Below the pieces are notes generated by a model. The model was not told the DNA's origin, ran no database searches, and worked only from the letters and a program-made list of their open reading frames with translations. A program made the translations under genes and the position numbers. A DNA stretch of 64,000 bases from Stentor coeruleus (lineage: Eukaryota > Ciliophora > Heterotrichea > Heterotrichida > Stentoridae), in the NCBI GenBank assembly GCA_001970955.1, contig MPUH01000021.1, forward strand, positions 62,001-126,000, in the 5' to 3' direction. Shown here one piece after another: positions 54,975 through 64,000 of the stretch (the first letter of the stretch is position 1; every line of letters starts with the position of its first letter).

Positions 54975-56372
54975 CTAAATAATATCATCAAATGCAAGCA
55001 AATCTTTGACAATTTCTATTGCACTATTGATATTTGAAATTATTTCTTGACTACTATTAATAGAAGCTTTCTGTTCATATTTCAGCATGGCCAAAATCCC
55101 ACTCAAAGTTTCTTTTATAGAAAACTCAGGAATTAATTTATTGATCTTATGCAGCTTCTTCATACATTTTCCCATGATTGAGGCAATTTTTTTTTTATAT
55201 TCTTTCTGTAAGGACGAAATAATACTCGATTTATCAAACTTTTTTAAATTGTATTGCTCAGATGTCAATCCAAATCTATCCATTAATTGATTCTTACTGA
55301 AATCATTAACCTCTTTTTCCTCATAAATGTACTTATTTCTATCACAAAAATGATTGGTGTTTAAATGCCGGCAAACATTGCATTTAGATTGAATAGTATT
55401 TTCTATATTGAGTATGAATTTCCGAAATTTCCCAACATCTTCAATGCAATTGTTTTTACAAATTTCACAGTAAAAATTATTAGAAAATGGTGTGCTGACT
55501 AATTTTTTCTCTTTGATAATATTAGTTGAGTTATTGCTTTCATGATCTATCTTAATGTTCTCTTCAATAAGTCTTAAAATGAATAAAAATTCGGTTTTGC
55601 TCTTTGTAGACTCAAACACTATTTTCTTAATAGAGCGTTTTATGTCTTCAAATTGATTATATTGGTTAGTAGATATTTTATCGCTTTCAATCATTTCTAC
55701 TATTTTCGATAGCTTTTCATTACAAAATATTATCCAGTCATTGGATACTTCTCCATAATGGCTATTTAAAACCCCACTGCTTAAACTATAAAAGTAATTG
55801 TTTATTTTTAATGTATTTTCAGGGGCAACATCAATTTGCAATTTGATTTGTAAATCTTGTAAAAGTATTTTATCTGTGCCACCTTCATTTTCACCAAAAA
55901 AATCTTCTGAAAAAGATGAGTAAGTTGAAATAGCATAAACAACTTCTCTAACATCAGTGACTAAGAATCCTAGCATTTCTTTAGCTGCTTTTCTGAATTC
56001 TTTTGAAATAAAATTAGTCCCACTATTTGATACATATAAAATAGCATTGATATGTGGTAATTTCCTTAAAATATCTAAAATATTTTTAACGATTCCATCT
56101 TCTATTTCAGGTATTCCAGAAGTGTCACACAAACCTGGAGTGTCAATCAGTAAGTAAGTCTTTTGGTTATGCTTGGAAACAATATAGTTCAAACAAATAT
56201 TTGCAGTTTGACTATTGATTCCATTGCCAATTTTAAAGGGCTCAGCTAAATTTATTAGTTCCTTGGCATCTAAATAGTTATGGATAGAATTTAAAAATGA
56301 GGATTTACCTGATCCTGTCATTCCAATAGCTACGGCACAGTAATCGTAGGGCTGCAAGTCTAAATTGTCCAT
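54975..56372 (-). CDS. AIG1/GIMAP-like GTPase with Cys/His finger (3)
   Basis: The longest member, 465 residues. G1 GMTGSGKSS (17-25), G3 DTPGLCDT (about 77-84), VYAISTYSS at the G4 position without NKxD. A coiled-coil linker leads to the finger: CEICKNNC, then CNVCRHLNTNHF and YIYEEKE. Here the first half of the finger is altered, since the HGNC of its neighbours reads NNCIEDVG. A long helical tail ends LLAFDDII. It is divergent from the rightward gene 4, with 484 bases between the two starts. The element CATATTTTATTTAAAAATG lies 22 bases before its ATG (56395-56413). Confidence 0.83.
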   Translation of the reverse strand: MDNLDLQPYDYCAVAIGMTGSGKSSFLNSIHNYLDAKELINLAEPFKIGNGINSQTANICLNYIVSKHNQKTYLLIDTPGLCDTSGIPEIEDGIVKNILDILRKLPHINAILYVSNSGTNFISKEFRKAAKEMLGFLVTDVREVVYAISTYSSFSEDFFGENEGGTDKILLQDLQIKLQIDVAPENTLKINNYFYSLSSGVLNSHYGEVSNDWIIFCNEKLSKIVEMIESDKISTNQYNQFEDIKRSIKKIVFESTKSKTEFLFILRLIEENIKIDHESNNSTNIIKEKKLVSTPFSNNFYCEICKNNCIEDVGKFRKFILNIENTIQSKCNVCRHLNTNHFCDRNKYIYEEKEVNDFSKNQLMDRFGLTSEQYNLKKFDKSSIISSLQKEYKKKIASIMGKCMKKLHKINKLIPEFSIKETLSGILAMLKYEQKASINSSQEIISNINSAIEIVKDLLAFDDII

Positions 56373-56856
56373 TTTAATATAAATTTTATTAATCCATATT
56401 TTATTTAAAAATGTAGGTGAAATGATTATGAATGCCTTAATCTTCTTGCTATAAGAAATATGCTAATCAAAAAGATTCTTAGCTAATATTAAAATATTTA
56501 CAGTCTATTTAGCCATAAATAGAATTTTTTGTTTTATAAAATTAGTATAAATTTCATGCACTTTTATTAAACTATCAAACAGGTAATAAATTATTTAGTC
56601 CTGTGTAAAGTAGTATTGAAAATTAATAAATTCAAACTATCATATTGTCTCTCTCCCTAAAATAAGCTGTAAGCAATTTCAACTTAATTTAGAATATTTT
56701 TAGCAGAACAACTTTAATTTTTATTGCCTTCTGTAAAAATTATTATTAGTAACAATTTTATTTTTATGCTTTTATCACTTGAATAAATCTGCTACCCAAA
56801 TAAAATTAATCGAATTTCGTCTACATTTTTTTTTAAAATGAGGCTTAATAATAAAA
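56373..56856. promoter_or_regulatory. Bidirectional promoter region between GTPase genes 3 and 4
   Basis: A 484-base divergent region. Near the left end, 56395-56413 holds CATATTTTATTTAAAAATG; near the right end, 56824-56840 holds CATTTTTTTTTAAAATG, each close to its own gene start. Nothing else recognised. Confidence 0.5.
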
Positions 56857-58158
56857 ATGAATATTTTTCATCGAAATAGATATCAAGGCTATGATTACGT
56901 TGTCATTTTGATAGGTTTAACTGGAAATGGAAAATCCAAATTGATCAACGCCTTTAACTGCTTTTTCTCGGGAAAATATCCTGGAGAGATTCCACTAATT
57001 ACAAATTACAGTCATGGAATAGAGAGCCACACGAAAATTGTACAAGAATTTGGTTATTATTTCGAAGGTAAACGATATCTTTTTATTGACACTCCTGGGT
57101 TTGCAGATACTAAAGAGAAGGATGAAAGCATAAGATGCACTATTTTAAATAAATTAGCAAAATTAGACAAAATAACAGCAATTCTGCACATAGAGAATTA
57201 TAATGATAAAAGAGGAAAAGTAGAATTTGATAGAGCACGAAAGTTAATACTAAGTCTTCTTGTAGACGATGTTAGAAGTAATATTATAGGAATATTTTCC
57301 TACCATAGTGAACCAAAGAATCGTTTTTTTGAAAATATCAATAAGACCGATGATTTAACAAGATTTAAGACTTATACTAGTGTTTCAGCCAGAAAAGTAA
57401 TAGGCATTGATAATTACTTTAAATTTGATAAATTTATTAATTGCAATCAAAATTATTCTGAGGATTGGAATGAATTTTGTAAAACAAAATTAAGGAAAAT
57501 AATTCGCAACATTCAAAAGCTTAAATCTGTATCACAAACAGCATATAAAAGAATAGAAAGCATTAAAGAATACATCAGTGGATTGGCTTTAAAAGTAGAT
57601 AGTCTTGCATGGGAATTATCAGAATTAAAAAAAAAAATGCGTTTAGTCAAATTTTATCCAAACCAGGTTCCAGAGCTTAATATAAAAGCAAATTTGATAA
57701 CAAAAAGTAGAGTAGTGAAATTCGAAAATTCTCATGATGCGGTTAATTTTATTTGCTTTAAAATAACTGGAGGAAAGTGTCAGATTAATCATGGAAATTG
57801 CTATATCAATATAGGAGGATGGGATAGGCTTAGACAATTTTTTGGCAATTATTTTACTAACTGTCCTAAATGTGGGCATGAAAGAAGTTCACATTTAAAA
57901 AAAAACTTTTATTATAAAGAAGAATTTTATCAAGAACGAAAAAAAACCCCAGATGCTCTTCTTAACGAGCTCGAAAACTTAAAAAGAAGCAAAGAAAAAG
58001 ATCTAGAAAATAAAAAAGCAAATGTAATTTCATTTCTAAATGAATTAAAAATGATTATTGACATTCCTTTTAGTGCATTAGTAGATGAAATTATGGCTTC
58101 AAGAAACCGTGCTGATTTAGGCTTCCTCGTTGAACTGAAAAATACTCTAAATAAGTAG
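56857..58158 (+). CDS. AIG1/GIMAP-like GTPase with Cys/His finger (4)
   Basis: A 433-residue protein, the only rightward member. G1 GLTGNGKSK, where Lys replaces the usual last Ser/Thr-flanking residue, as in gene 5; G3 DTPGFADT; GIFSYHSEP at G4. The finger is complete: CFKITGGKCQINHGNC, INIGGWDRL, then CPKCGHERSSH and FYYKEEF. The helical tail resembles that of gene 5 (VDEIMASRN versus IDELAHLRK), and both start PGEI after a Phe-rich loop, so genes 4 and 5 are the closest pair. No introns. Confidence 0.85.
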   Translation: MNIFHRNRYQGYDYVVILIGLTGNGKSKLINAFNCFFSGKYPGEIPLITNYSHGIESHTKIVQEFGYYFEGKRYLFIDTPGFADTKEKDESIRCTILNKLAKLDKITAILHIENYNDKRGKVEFDRARKLILSLLVDDVRSNIIGIFSYHSEPKNRFFENINKTDDLTRFKTYTSVSARKVIGIDNYFKFDKFINCNQNYSEDWNEFCKTKLRKIIRNIQKLKSVSQTAYKRIESIKEYISGLALKVDSLAWELSELKKKMRLVKFYPNQVPELNIKANLITKSRVVKFENSHDAVNFICFKITGGKCQINHGNCYINIGGWDRLRQFFGNYFTNCPKCGHERSSHLKKNFYYKEEFYQERKKTPDALLNELENLKRSKEKDLENKKANVISFLNELKMIIDIPFSALVDEIMASRNRADLGFLVELKNTLNK

Positions 58159-58457
58159 ATTTAAGAACTTAGTTTAATTATAATGAATGAAGCTATTAGA
58201 TATTTAAAGCAGGTTACTATATCATAAATAAATTCTGAAAATTTTATTTTGATAAAAAATACAAGGCATAGTTATTGAAATTACTTCTTAATTTTATTTC
58301 TAAGATTCATGAGCTTGAACTTTAAATAGCTAAATTAAATGATTTCATTTTTAGATTTCTCTAACTAATTAAAATTATATATATTTATATAATTTTCAGT
58401 CTAGCTGATTTTCTGATTTTATTAAACTAAATATTAACTATCTTGTAAAGAAATAAA
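58159..58457. other. Convergent intergenic region
   Basis: 299 bases between the 3' ends of GTPase genes 4 and 5. No coding or repeat signal seen. Confidence 0.35.
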
Positions 58458-59762
58458 CTAATTTGGGATGCAATTTTGAACTTCTTCTATGAATTCAAGA
58501 TACATATTTTTTCTTAAATGTGCTAATTCATCAATTAATTGCTGGAAGTTTATATCAATAATTTCTCTGATTTTAATAAATAAATCAATGGTTTGTACCT
58601 TTGCTTCTTTGAGTTCATCTTCAGCATTTGCCAAAGATCTATAAAGTTTTGATATATATTCATCTAGAGAAACTTTTGGCTCTCTATAAATTTTCCGAGT
58701 AAAATATCCATTTTGTATACCATGAAAGACTCGTGGATGTTTGCATTGAGGGCAATTAGTGCAAAAATACTCACCCCAACTTTGTCTAAGGCTACTAATC
58801 AAGCCCATATCCATGACGCAATTTCCATGGTTAACATTACATCCATCTCTAATTAGGCAAAGTAAATTATCCGGACCAAAATAATTCTCTTCATATTCAA
58901 TTTCTACACTTGTTATAAAGTTACTTTCAGCTTTAAGCTTATTAATGCTATTTGGATTTTCTATAGCTTCCTTAATTTTCTTTTTTATCTTATTTATCTT
59001 AGAGAAACGCATATCAATCTCAAGTATTTTTTCGTTTATATATGATTTTAAGTTAATCAATCTTTTATATTCATTTGTGGATATAGGATTTAAACTTTTT
59101 ATGACTTTAATGATTTTCAGCAATTTTTCATCACAAAATTCACTCCAACTCTTATTTTCACGGGCTTTATAGGACACTTCATAAGAGAAAGCATTATTTA
59201 TTGTTACACATTCACTTACACGCACCTTAGTAAATCGATAAAAATCTGATTTACTTTTATCCTCATCTATACAACCAAAAAAATCATTAGCCTCATCCTC
59301 AGTAGAAAATGTAATAATTCCTATGATATTTCTTTTTATATCACGAATAAACATATTTAAAATCAATTCTTGAGAAATTTTAAGCTCTTTCTGATCTTTA
59401 TTCTCAGATTCATTAAAAACTTGTAAAACTGCTGTTATTTTATCTAGTGAAGCAATACGATTTAAAATCTCACGTTTAATATTTAACTGATAATTATAGT
59501 CCCCTGATGTATCAGAAATTCCTGGGGTGTCAATAAACAAATAGCTTTTTCCTTCGTAAGTGAAATCATAATCTATAACATTATGTGTGCAGCTTTTAGC
59601 TCTCATACCAACTTCAGCCTTTTGCCGTATTTCACCTGGCTGTTTATTTGAGAAGAAGCAATTTAGCGCATTGATAAGCTTTGACTTTCCGCATCCAGAA
59701 TAGCCTATTATTATGCAAACGTAGTCATAATTTCTCGGAATATCTCTATGTGATCTTTGCAT
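58458..59762 (-). CDS. AIG1/GIMAP-like GTPase with Cys/His finger (5)
   Basis: A 434-residue protein. G1 GYSGCGKSK (19-27), G3 DTPGISDT, IGIITFSTED at the G4 position. The finger reads CLIRDGCNVNHGNC, MDMGLISSL, CPQCKHPRVFH, then GYFTRKIY. The tail is helical and ends FIEEVQNCIPN. Nearest relative is gene 4. Its promoter element TATTTTTTTTAAAAATG (59793-59809) lies inside a segment that also shares CGTCTAYATTTTTTTT with the gene 4 promoter, but in the opposite orientation relative to the gene. Confidence 0.85.
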   Translation of the reverse strand: MQRSHRDIPRNYDYVCIIIGYSGCGKSKLINALNCFFSNKQPGEIRQKAEVGMRAKSCTHNVIDYDFTYEGKSYLFIDTPGISDTSGDYNYQLNIKREILNRIASLDKITAVLQVFNESENKDQKELKISQELILNMFIRDIKRNIIGIITFSTEDEANDFFGCIDEDKSKSDFYRFTKVRVSECVTINNAFSYEVSYKARENKSWSEFCDEKLLKIIKVIKSLNPISTNEYKRLINLKSYINEKILEIDMRFSKINKIKKKIKEAIENPNSINKLKAESNFITSVEIEYEENYFGPDNLLCLIRDGCNVNHGNCVMDMGLISSLRQSWGEYFCTNCPQCKHPRVFHGIQNGYFTRKIYREPKVSLDEYISKLYRSLANAEDELKEAKVQTIDLFIKIREIIDINFQQLIDELAHLRKNMYLEFIEEVQNCIPN

Positions 59763-59825
59763 AATTATTTATAACAATCCCATTTTCGTCTATATTTTTT
59801 TTAAAAATGAAGTCAAAATTACCCT
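59763..59825 (-). promoter_or_regulatory. Promoter block of GTPase gene 5
   Basis: Contains ATTTATAACAAT next to the start, the near-palindrome TATTTTTTTTAAAAATG (59793-59809, 30 bases from the ATG) and GAAGTCAAAATT after it, corresponding to GAAGACAAAATG in the promoters of genes 1 and 2. Confidence 0.5.
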
Positions 59826-60096
59826 TTATAATAAATACTTAGGCTTTTAATAATTTAAGATAAATTAAAAGTAATTCAGCATCTTTCTGTCATTAACTTT
59901 GCTAAATAGACTAGAGAATTTTATAGTTTCGATTTGCAATGCATATCATATTTTATTTGACTAATTAAAATTTAGAAATGAGTACGATTAAATGGCTGAA
60001 TGAAATAGATTCTTATGTAAGATAACTATCTATGGCAATTGTGGAACTTATTGCCTATCTAATCTAATAAATTTCATTCATTTAAATTGGCTTTGT
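59826..60096. other. Intergenic region
   Basis: Nothing recognised; AT-rich upstream flank of GTPase gene 5. Confidence 0.3.
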
Positions 60097-60641
60097 TTAT
60101 GAGTTATCTGCTTCCAATGCACTAGCTATGCTATCGTGTGGGATTAATATCGATAAATCATAATAAATATGTTTCTTTTTTTATTCGTCTACTATATCAT
60201 TACATTCTATATTACTGTTTATCCTATCTGAAATTAGCTCCATATCATTTTGATTGTTCTCTGATTATGGGCGTATGGTGGAATATAGGCATGCACCAAA
60301 TTCGCAGTTATAAACTTCGGAGTTTGTTGCGAATATTTTTTCGGCTGAGTTTTTCCTTCTTAAAGCATCGTTGTAAAGATATTTATCAATAAACATTATT
60401 CCCCTATCAACACACAATTTCTATATACATTTATATATCAATAGACTCAGCCCTATGCCCATTCTGTGATTTTTTCATATTCTTAGTTTGTGAAATTTTA
60501 CTTGAAGAGCGCCTGACACTGAAACACAGTCATTTTAGCATTTTTATCCTTTTGTCTTTAAAATTCGTCATATACTCATGGAATTCTTCATATGACTTTT
60601 ACTTGTGTTTTATTGCAATTTGAGGCTTGAAGGTAATCTTT
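60097..60641 (-). pseudogene. Decayed gene of unknown family
   Basis: On the reverse strand, long stretches with ordinary codon content are broken by only a few stops: KITFKPQIAIKHK, KSYEEFHEYMTNFKDK and SVRRSSSKISQTKNMKKSQ, then after a frame change MFIDKYLYNDALRRKN, FATNSEVYNCEFGACLYS and MELISDRINSNIECNDI. Stop density is well below that of nearby noncoding DNA. Upstream (60660-61070) the + strand is G-rich and C-poor, as expected before a leftward gene. The family is unknown; it is not a GTPase relative. Confidence 0.4.
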
Positions 60642-61335
60642 GGTTTTTATATAGGAACTCATTGATGTAATTACTATTGATTAGGTCATGTGATGATAGT
60701 TTTTAGAGATTTATTTTCTTATGCAAATCGGTGTTAGGCTAGGGTTATAAGCTTATATAAATTTTTGATTATTATTTAGTTGATCTTTATACTTTGGTCA
60801 AATTTCAGATTTTATCTTTAGCATTTTACTTATACTTTTTTATTATGGAAATAATTTTATATCATATTTTCTGCATATCTAGGTTTAACAGGAATTCAAG
60901 ATCAAAAATTATTAGGGCTGGTTGCATTTTTGTTGAGTATTGGAATTGTGCCTATTTTAGGAACGTTAAAATCATCGACTACTGATTTTTGGTTAAGATT
61001 TTTAAAGCTTTTATTTGAGTTTAAAGGACTGAATGTACTTAAAGTAATTGGATTTTGTATTTCTAATCATTGAGTTTATTCAAATTTTCAATTTTCTTTA
61101 TTTCACAAATTTAAATTGACTTTCATAAAATCCCTTTATTTTATCGTAATTCCTCTAAATATACACTTAGAGTGCATCAAATAAATTAAAAAATATCATA
61201 TAAATCAACTAAAATTTCGAAACTCAAAGATATCTAATAATTCATAATCTTAGACAAACAAGTTTTATTATATCAACCCTATCTACTATCCAAAATTATT
61301 ACTAAACTTTTGCTTAAGATGGAACTTCATCTTGC
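60642..61335. other. Intergenic region with strand switch
   Basis: No gene seen. G-rich and C-poor on + to about 61075, then C-containing and G-poor. This fits the 5' flank of one leftward gene followed by the 3' flank of the next. The 63-codon frame at 60794-60985 is treated as chance. Confidence 0.4.
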
Positions 61336-61963
61336 TCACCCTTGAGGGAAATTTATCATAGCCAAATCAGGTTCGCTTTCAAGTTCCCTATTAGAATTCG
61401 ATCTTAAAAAATAAATACTAACAGGTAAAGGTTTCTTACTAACAACAGTCTTATGCGGAAGTCTAGGTGATTTCAACATAGTTTCTGAGCTTTTTACAAT
61501 ACTTTTCGGACTACTAGCACCTTTAAAACTTGAACTTTTACTTATAATCTAACTCGAATCATCTCTAGATCCAACTGATGGTAAATAAGTATCCAACTGT
61601 TCATCTGTATCAGCAAAAACTTCCCAAAACTCTTTTGTTGTAGTTTCAGCTTTTTCATAATCAAAATCATAAAACTTATCGTCAATACTTGGTTTATATC
61701 TTATCTCATTATATAAATCATAATTTATAGGTATAAAAGTAAATTCAGGGTTGATTCCTCAAGACAATATTCACCATTATAGATAATTTCTTGTAACCTA
61801 TGAAGTTCTTCTTGTGATAAACCATGAGGTATAGGTTTTGTTTCTTGATAGTATAATTCAATACTTATATTACGATTGAACTCTTCATCAGAGCTTGAGT
61901 CATAAAGTGAATACTCCCTGATATATTAATTTCTTCATTTGATCTTCTTGGATGCGCATCCAT
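61336..61963 (-). pseudogene. Disrupted gene, unknown acidic/Ser-rich protein
   Basis: From an ATG at 61963 the reverse strand codes MDAHPRRSNEEINIS, then in another frame EYSLYDSSSDEEFNRN and LSQEELHRLQEIIYNGEY, then in a third frame NPEFTFIPINYDLYNE through DEQLDTYLPSVGSRDDSS, a TAG, and SIVKSSETMLKSPRLPHK to LAMINFPQG. Two frame changes and one stop separate parts that are otherwise well preserved, so the damage is recent, or some of it is sequence error. A 17-base GT...AG could remove the second frame change, but that would be an abnormal intron length here. Product unknown. Confidence 0.55.
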
Positions 61964-62723
61964 TTTTAAATTTTTTTTATCGGTAAACCATATTTCTAAT
62001 TTGAGGCATGAAAAATATTAATGGAGTGGTGGTTTGGCTTGATGGGAGGAGAGTTGGAAGATACAAAAAGTAGATTTTTTTTATTTTAAGAAAAATGGTT
62101 TAAAGATTAGCTTGGTGATAGGTTTTTAACTTAATAGGAGGGTTAGGATTTTATAATAAGGTAAAGGATTGGAAAAATAGAATATTTTTAATTAATTTGT
62201 TATGAAAATGTAAAACTAAATAAATTATAAACTTTTCTATTGATATGAGTAAATTTTTGCAAAATATCAAGTTTTATTGTTGTTATAAATACTAATAAGT
62301 AGATTAATAAATTTTAAGGGTTTTTTTATATACTTATAATACAAGATAGTGAATTATTATTTTATTTATTATTGTGTATTCATGAATTTAAAACTTTTTA
62401 ATGATTGTATTTTTGAATTATTAGAATCATAGTTATTAATAATTTTACGTATAAATATAGTATTTAATAGTTTTTAAGAGATAGAAAAATGTTTTCTAAT
62501 TTTAGGATTGAAATAAAAAATCAATATGAAATATTAGTCGTATATTTAGTATGATTATTATAAATTAAACAATCAATTATATTAAAAGTTTGGTTTTTTG
62601 GCTTCAGGCTTGAAGTTTAAGTGTTTTAAAAGGTTTAAAGATTTAGGCTAAGCTTGCAATTTTCAATGCATAAATTAAGCATAGAGGATTACTATCAATA
62701 TATAAAATAAAAGCTATACTAGT
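61964..62723. other. Divergent intergenic region
   Basis: No gene seen. G-rich and C-poor on + over most of its left part; AT-rich near the AIM24-like start. Confidence 0.35.
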
Positions 62724-63635
62724 ATGATAAATAATATAATGCTTTTAAAGAATATCAAAAAATTTAAAGCATTAACTAACTTGAGCAGAAGATATTTTTC
62801 AAATGAGCCTGAAACAAAAGTTATCGATGCTGAAGAAATTACCATAGATATGATTAGTAAGGTTAAAACCAGTTATAAAAACTTACCTGAAGACATAAGC
62901 ACATTTAATAACCCAAAAGCTGGCTTTGAATATACTATACTTGGTCATGAATTTCAAGCTTTAGATATCACCCTTACCCATCCACAAAAAGTTATCGCAC
63001 GTTCAGGTTCCCTTTCTTATTTCTCTGAAAACATATCATTCACAACAACAATGCATGGAAATATTCAAGATTCAGCAGGACGTTTACTTTCAGGTTCAAG
63101 CGCATTTCTTATGGAATTTCATAACACCTCTGAATTATCCCCAGGTAAACTAATGCTAACTCCTCAGCATCCATCTAAAATTATCCCAATAAACTTAGAA
63201 GATTATTCTCAAAAACTTTTATGCCATAAAGATAGTTTTATATGTGGGGATCTTGCTTTAAAAGTTACTGGAACTTATATTGTTAATCCTATTACTGGGC
63301 TTGGGAGTGGTGAAGGGTTTATTTTGCAACAGTTGAAAGGAAGTGGAGTCGCATTTTTAGCAGGAGGAGGAGTTGTGGTTAAAAGGCAATTGAGGGAAAA
63401 TGAGGAGGTTTATTTGATCCCTGGAAGCTTATTAGCTTTGGATCCGAAAGTTACGTTTAAGATGCAGTTTATTAAAGGAATAAAGAATATACTTTTTGGT
63501 GAGGGATTGTTTTTTATTAAAGTTACTGGACCTGGAGATGTATTTGTCCAGAGTTTGAGCTTTAATAAGGTCCTCAGCAATGTTAGTTCTTCGCTTAAGA
63601 ACACTATTAGGAATAAAATTATGAGTGGGAAATAA
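62724..63635 (+). CDS. AIM24: AIM24-family mitochondrial protein
   Basis: A 303-residue protein. The N-terminus (LKNIKKFKALTNLSRRYFSN) is a basic amphipathic mitochondrial presequence, probably cleaved near RRYFS. Residues about 70-290 match the AIM24 (altered inheritance of mitochondria 24) fold: IARSGSLSYFSENI, a Gly-rich stretch VAFLAGGGVVVKRQL, LIPGSLLALDP and TGPGDVFVQSLSF near the C-terminus. In yeast, Aim24 supports MICOS and cristae structure (family knowledge). Length and start are normal. No intron. Confidence 0.88.
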   Translation: MINNIMLLKNIKKFKALTNLSRRYFSNEPETKVIDAEEITIDMISKVKTSYKNLPEDISTFNNPKAGFEYTILGHEFQALDITLTHPQKVIARSGSLSYFSENISFTTTMHGNIQDSAGRLLSGSSAFLMEFHNTSELSPGKLMLTPQHPSKIIPINLEDYSQKLLCHKDSFICGDLALKVTGTYIVNPITGLGSGEGFILQQLKGSGVAFLAGGGVVVKRQLRENEEVYLIPGSLLALDPKVTFKMQFIKGIKNILFGEGLFFIKVTGPGDVFVQSLSFNKVLSNVSSSLKNTIRNKIMSGK

Positions 63636-63946
63636 TAAATTATAGTTTAAGTATTTGAATAATTTTGCTTTCTTGAAATTCTAGTTAAATCATATTCAAT
63701 AATAAAACTTTGCTTCACATTTTCTACTTTTACTACACTAAATCTAATTATCTCAAATCAAATATTTCACAATAACTCAAAAAATCCCAGTAATCCAACA
63801 ATTTCTTAATATATTCGACACTATGATAAATAATCAAAACAAAAAGCTTATTTAAAAAAACTCTATACTAAAAATCCTATAAAAATCAATTCTATTCCCA
63901 TACTAATAAACTCAATTCTTATCATATATTTCTTAAATATCAAATA
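63636..63946. other. Intergenic region
   Basis: No gene. The + strand becomes strongly C-containing and G-poor from about 63700, as expected upstream of a rightward gene. Confidence 0.4.
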
Positions 63947-64000
63947 ATGAAAAAAGTTTGCATGAGCAAAGTATTCAAACAAGACGGTTCATTAATAAAA
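63947..64000 (+). CDS. Start of a gene running off the window
   Basis: An ATG at 63947 opens a frame, MKKVCMSKVFKQDGSLIK, that reaches the right edge without a stop. The upstream skew (G-poor) supports a rightward gene start here. Too short to identify. Confidence 0.4.
   Translation, partial: MKKVCMSKVFKQDGSLIK

Noticed and set aside
60138-60392. 84-codon rightward frame
   Set aside because: It lies opposite the better-supported leftward coding blocks of a decayed gene and has no recognisable feature; Phe/Leu/Tyr-rich composition is typical of antisense shadows.
1-64000. tRNA, rRNA, CRISPR array, telomere, or LTR/Polinton-type elements
   Set aside because: I looked for clover-leaf signatures, regularly spaced repeats, telomere runs and reverse-transcriptase, integrase or capsid motifs and found none that could be supported.

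Overview
The window looks like macronuclear DNA of a heterotrich ciliate, most likely Stentor (inference). Genes are dense and AT-rich, flanks are short, and TAA, TAG and TGA all end genes. Six genes are interrupted by 15-nt introns: I place 13 (12 distinct sequences), all GTA...AG with an A at intron position 10. No tRNA, rRNA, CRISPR array or intact mobile element was seen. Three single-N gaps (98, 9360, 23080) are flanked by duplicated sequence and look like scaffold joins of overlapping contigs.

Layout. 1-11 kb: tubulin chaperone TBCA, a mitochondrial PPR-like protein, a B-box protein broken by a +1 shift, two proteins with acylation-type N-termini, an RBR-type zinc-finger protein fused to a PARP catalytic domain, and a coiled-coil protein. 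11-24 kb: a giant Cys-rich membrane protein, a tandem pair of MFS transporters with a decayed third copy, and a small membrane-protein family with one whole and two broken copies. 24-45 kb, housekeeping: a mitochondrial RNA-binding protein, a 2752-residue USP-type deubiquitinase, a PIAS/Siz SUMO ligase, two tandem phosphoserine aminotransferases, an N-terminal C2-like protein and an ATAD5/Elg1-like clamp unloader. 45-51.6 kb: a multi-spanning transporter with a partial duplicate, a coiled-coil protein, a pinin gene hidden by four 15-nt introns, and two decayed genes (an OTU1/YOD1 paralogue and an unknown). 52-60 kb: five AIG1/GIMAP-like GTPases. 60-64 kb: two decayed genes, an AIM24-family protein and the start of a gene running off the edge.

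The best candidate for an undescribed system is the GTPase island (52206-59762). The five G proteins are strongly diverged; four carry a C-terminal Cys/His finger and one is a short form without it. All five have a near-palindromic CAT-T(n)A(n)-ATG element 16-30 nt before the start codon. Two neighbours share a 66-nt start-proximal block with one mismatch although their proteins are only distantly related, which points to common control of a diversifying family. Other leads are the RBR-PARP fusion, an identical 13-nt motif at the same distance from both aminotransferase starts, and a very strong strand asymmetry: 5' flanks are G-poor and 3' flanks C-poor on the coding strand, so skew predicts gene direction.
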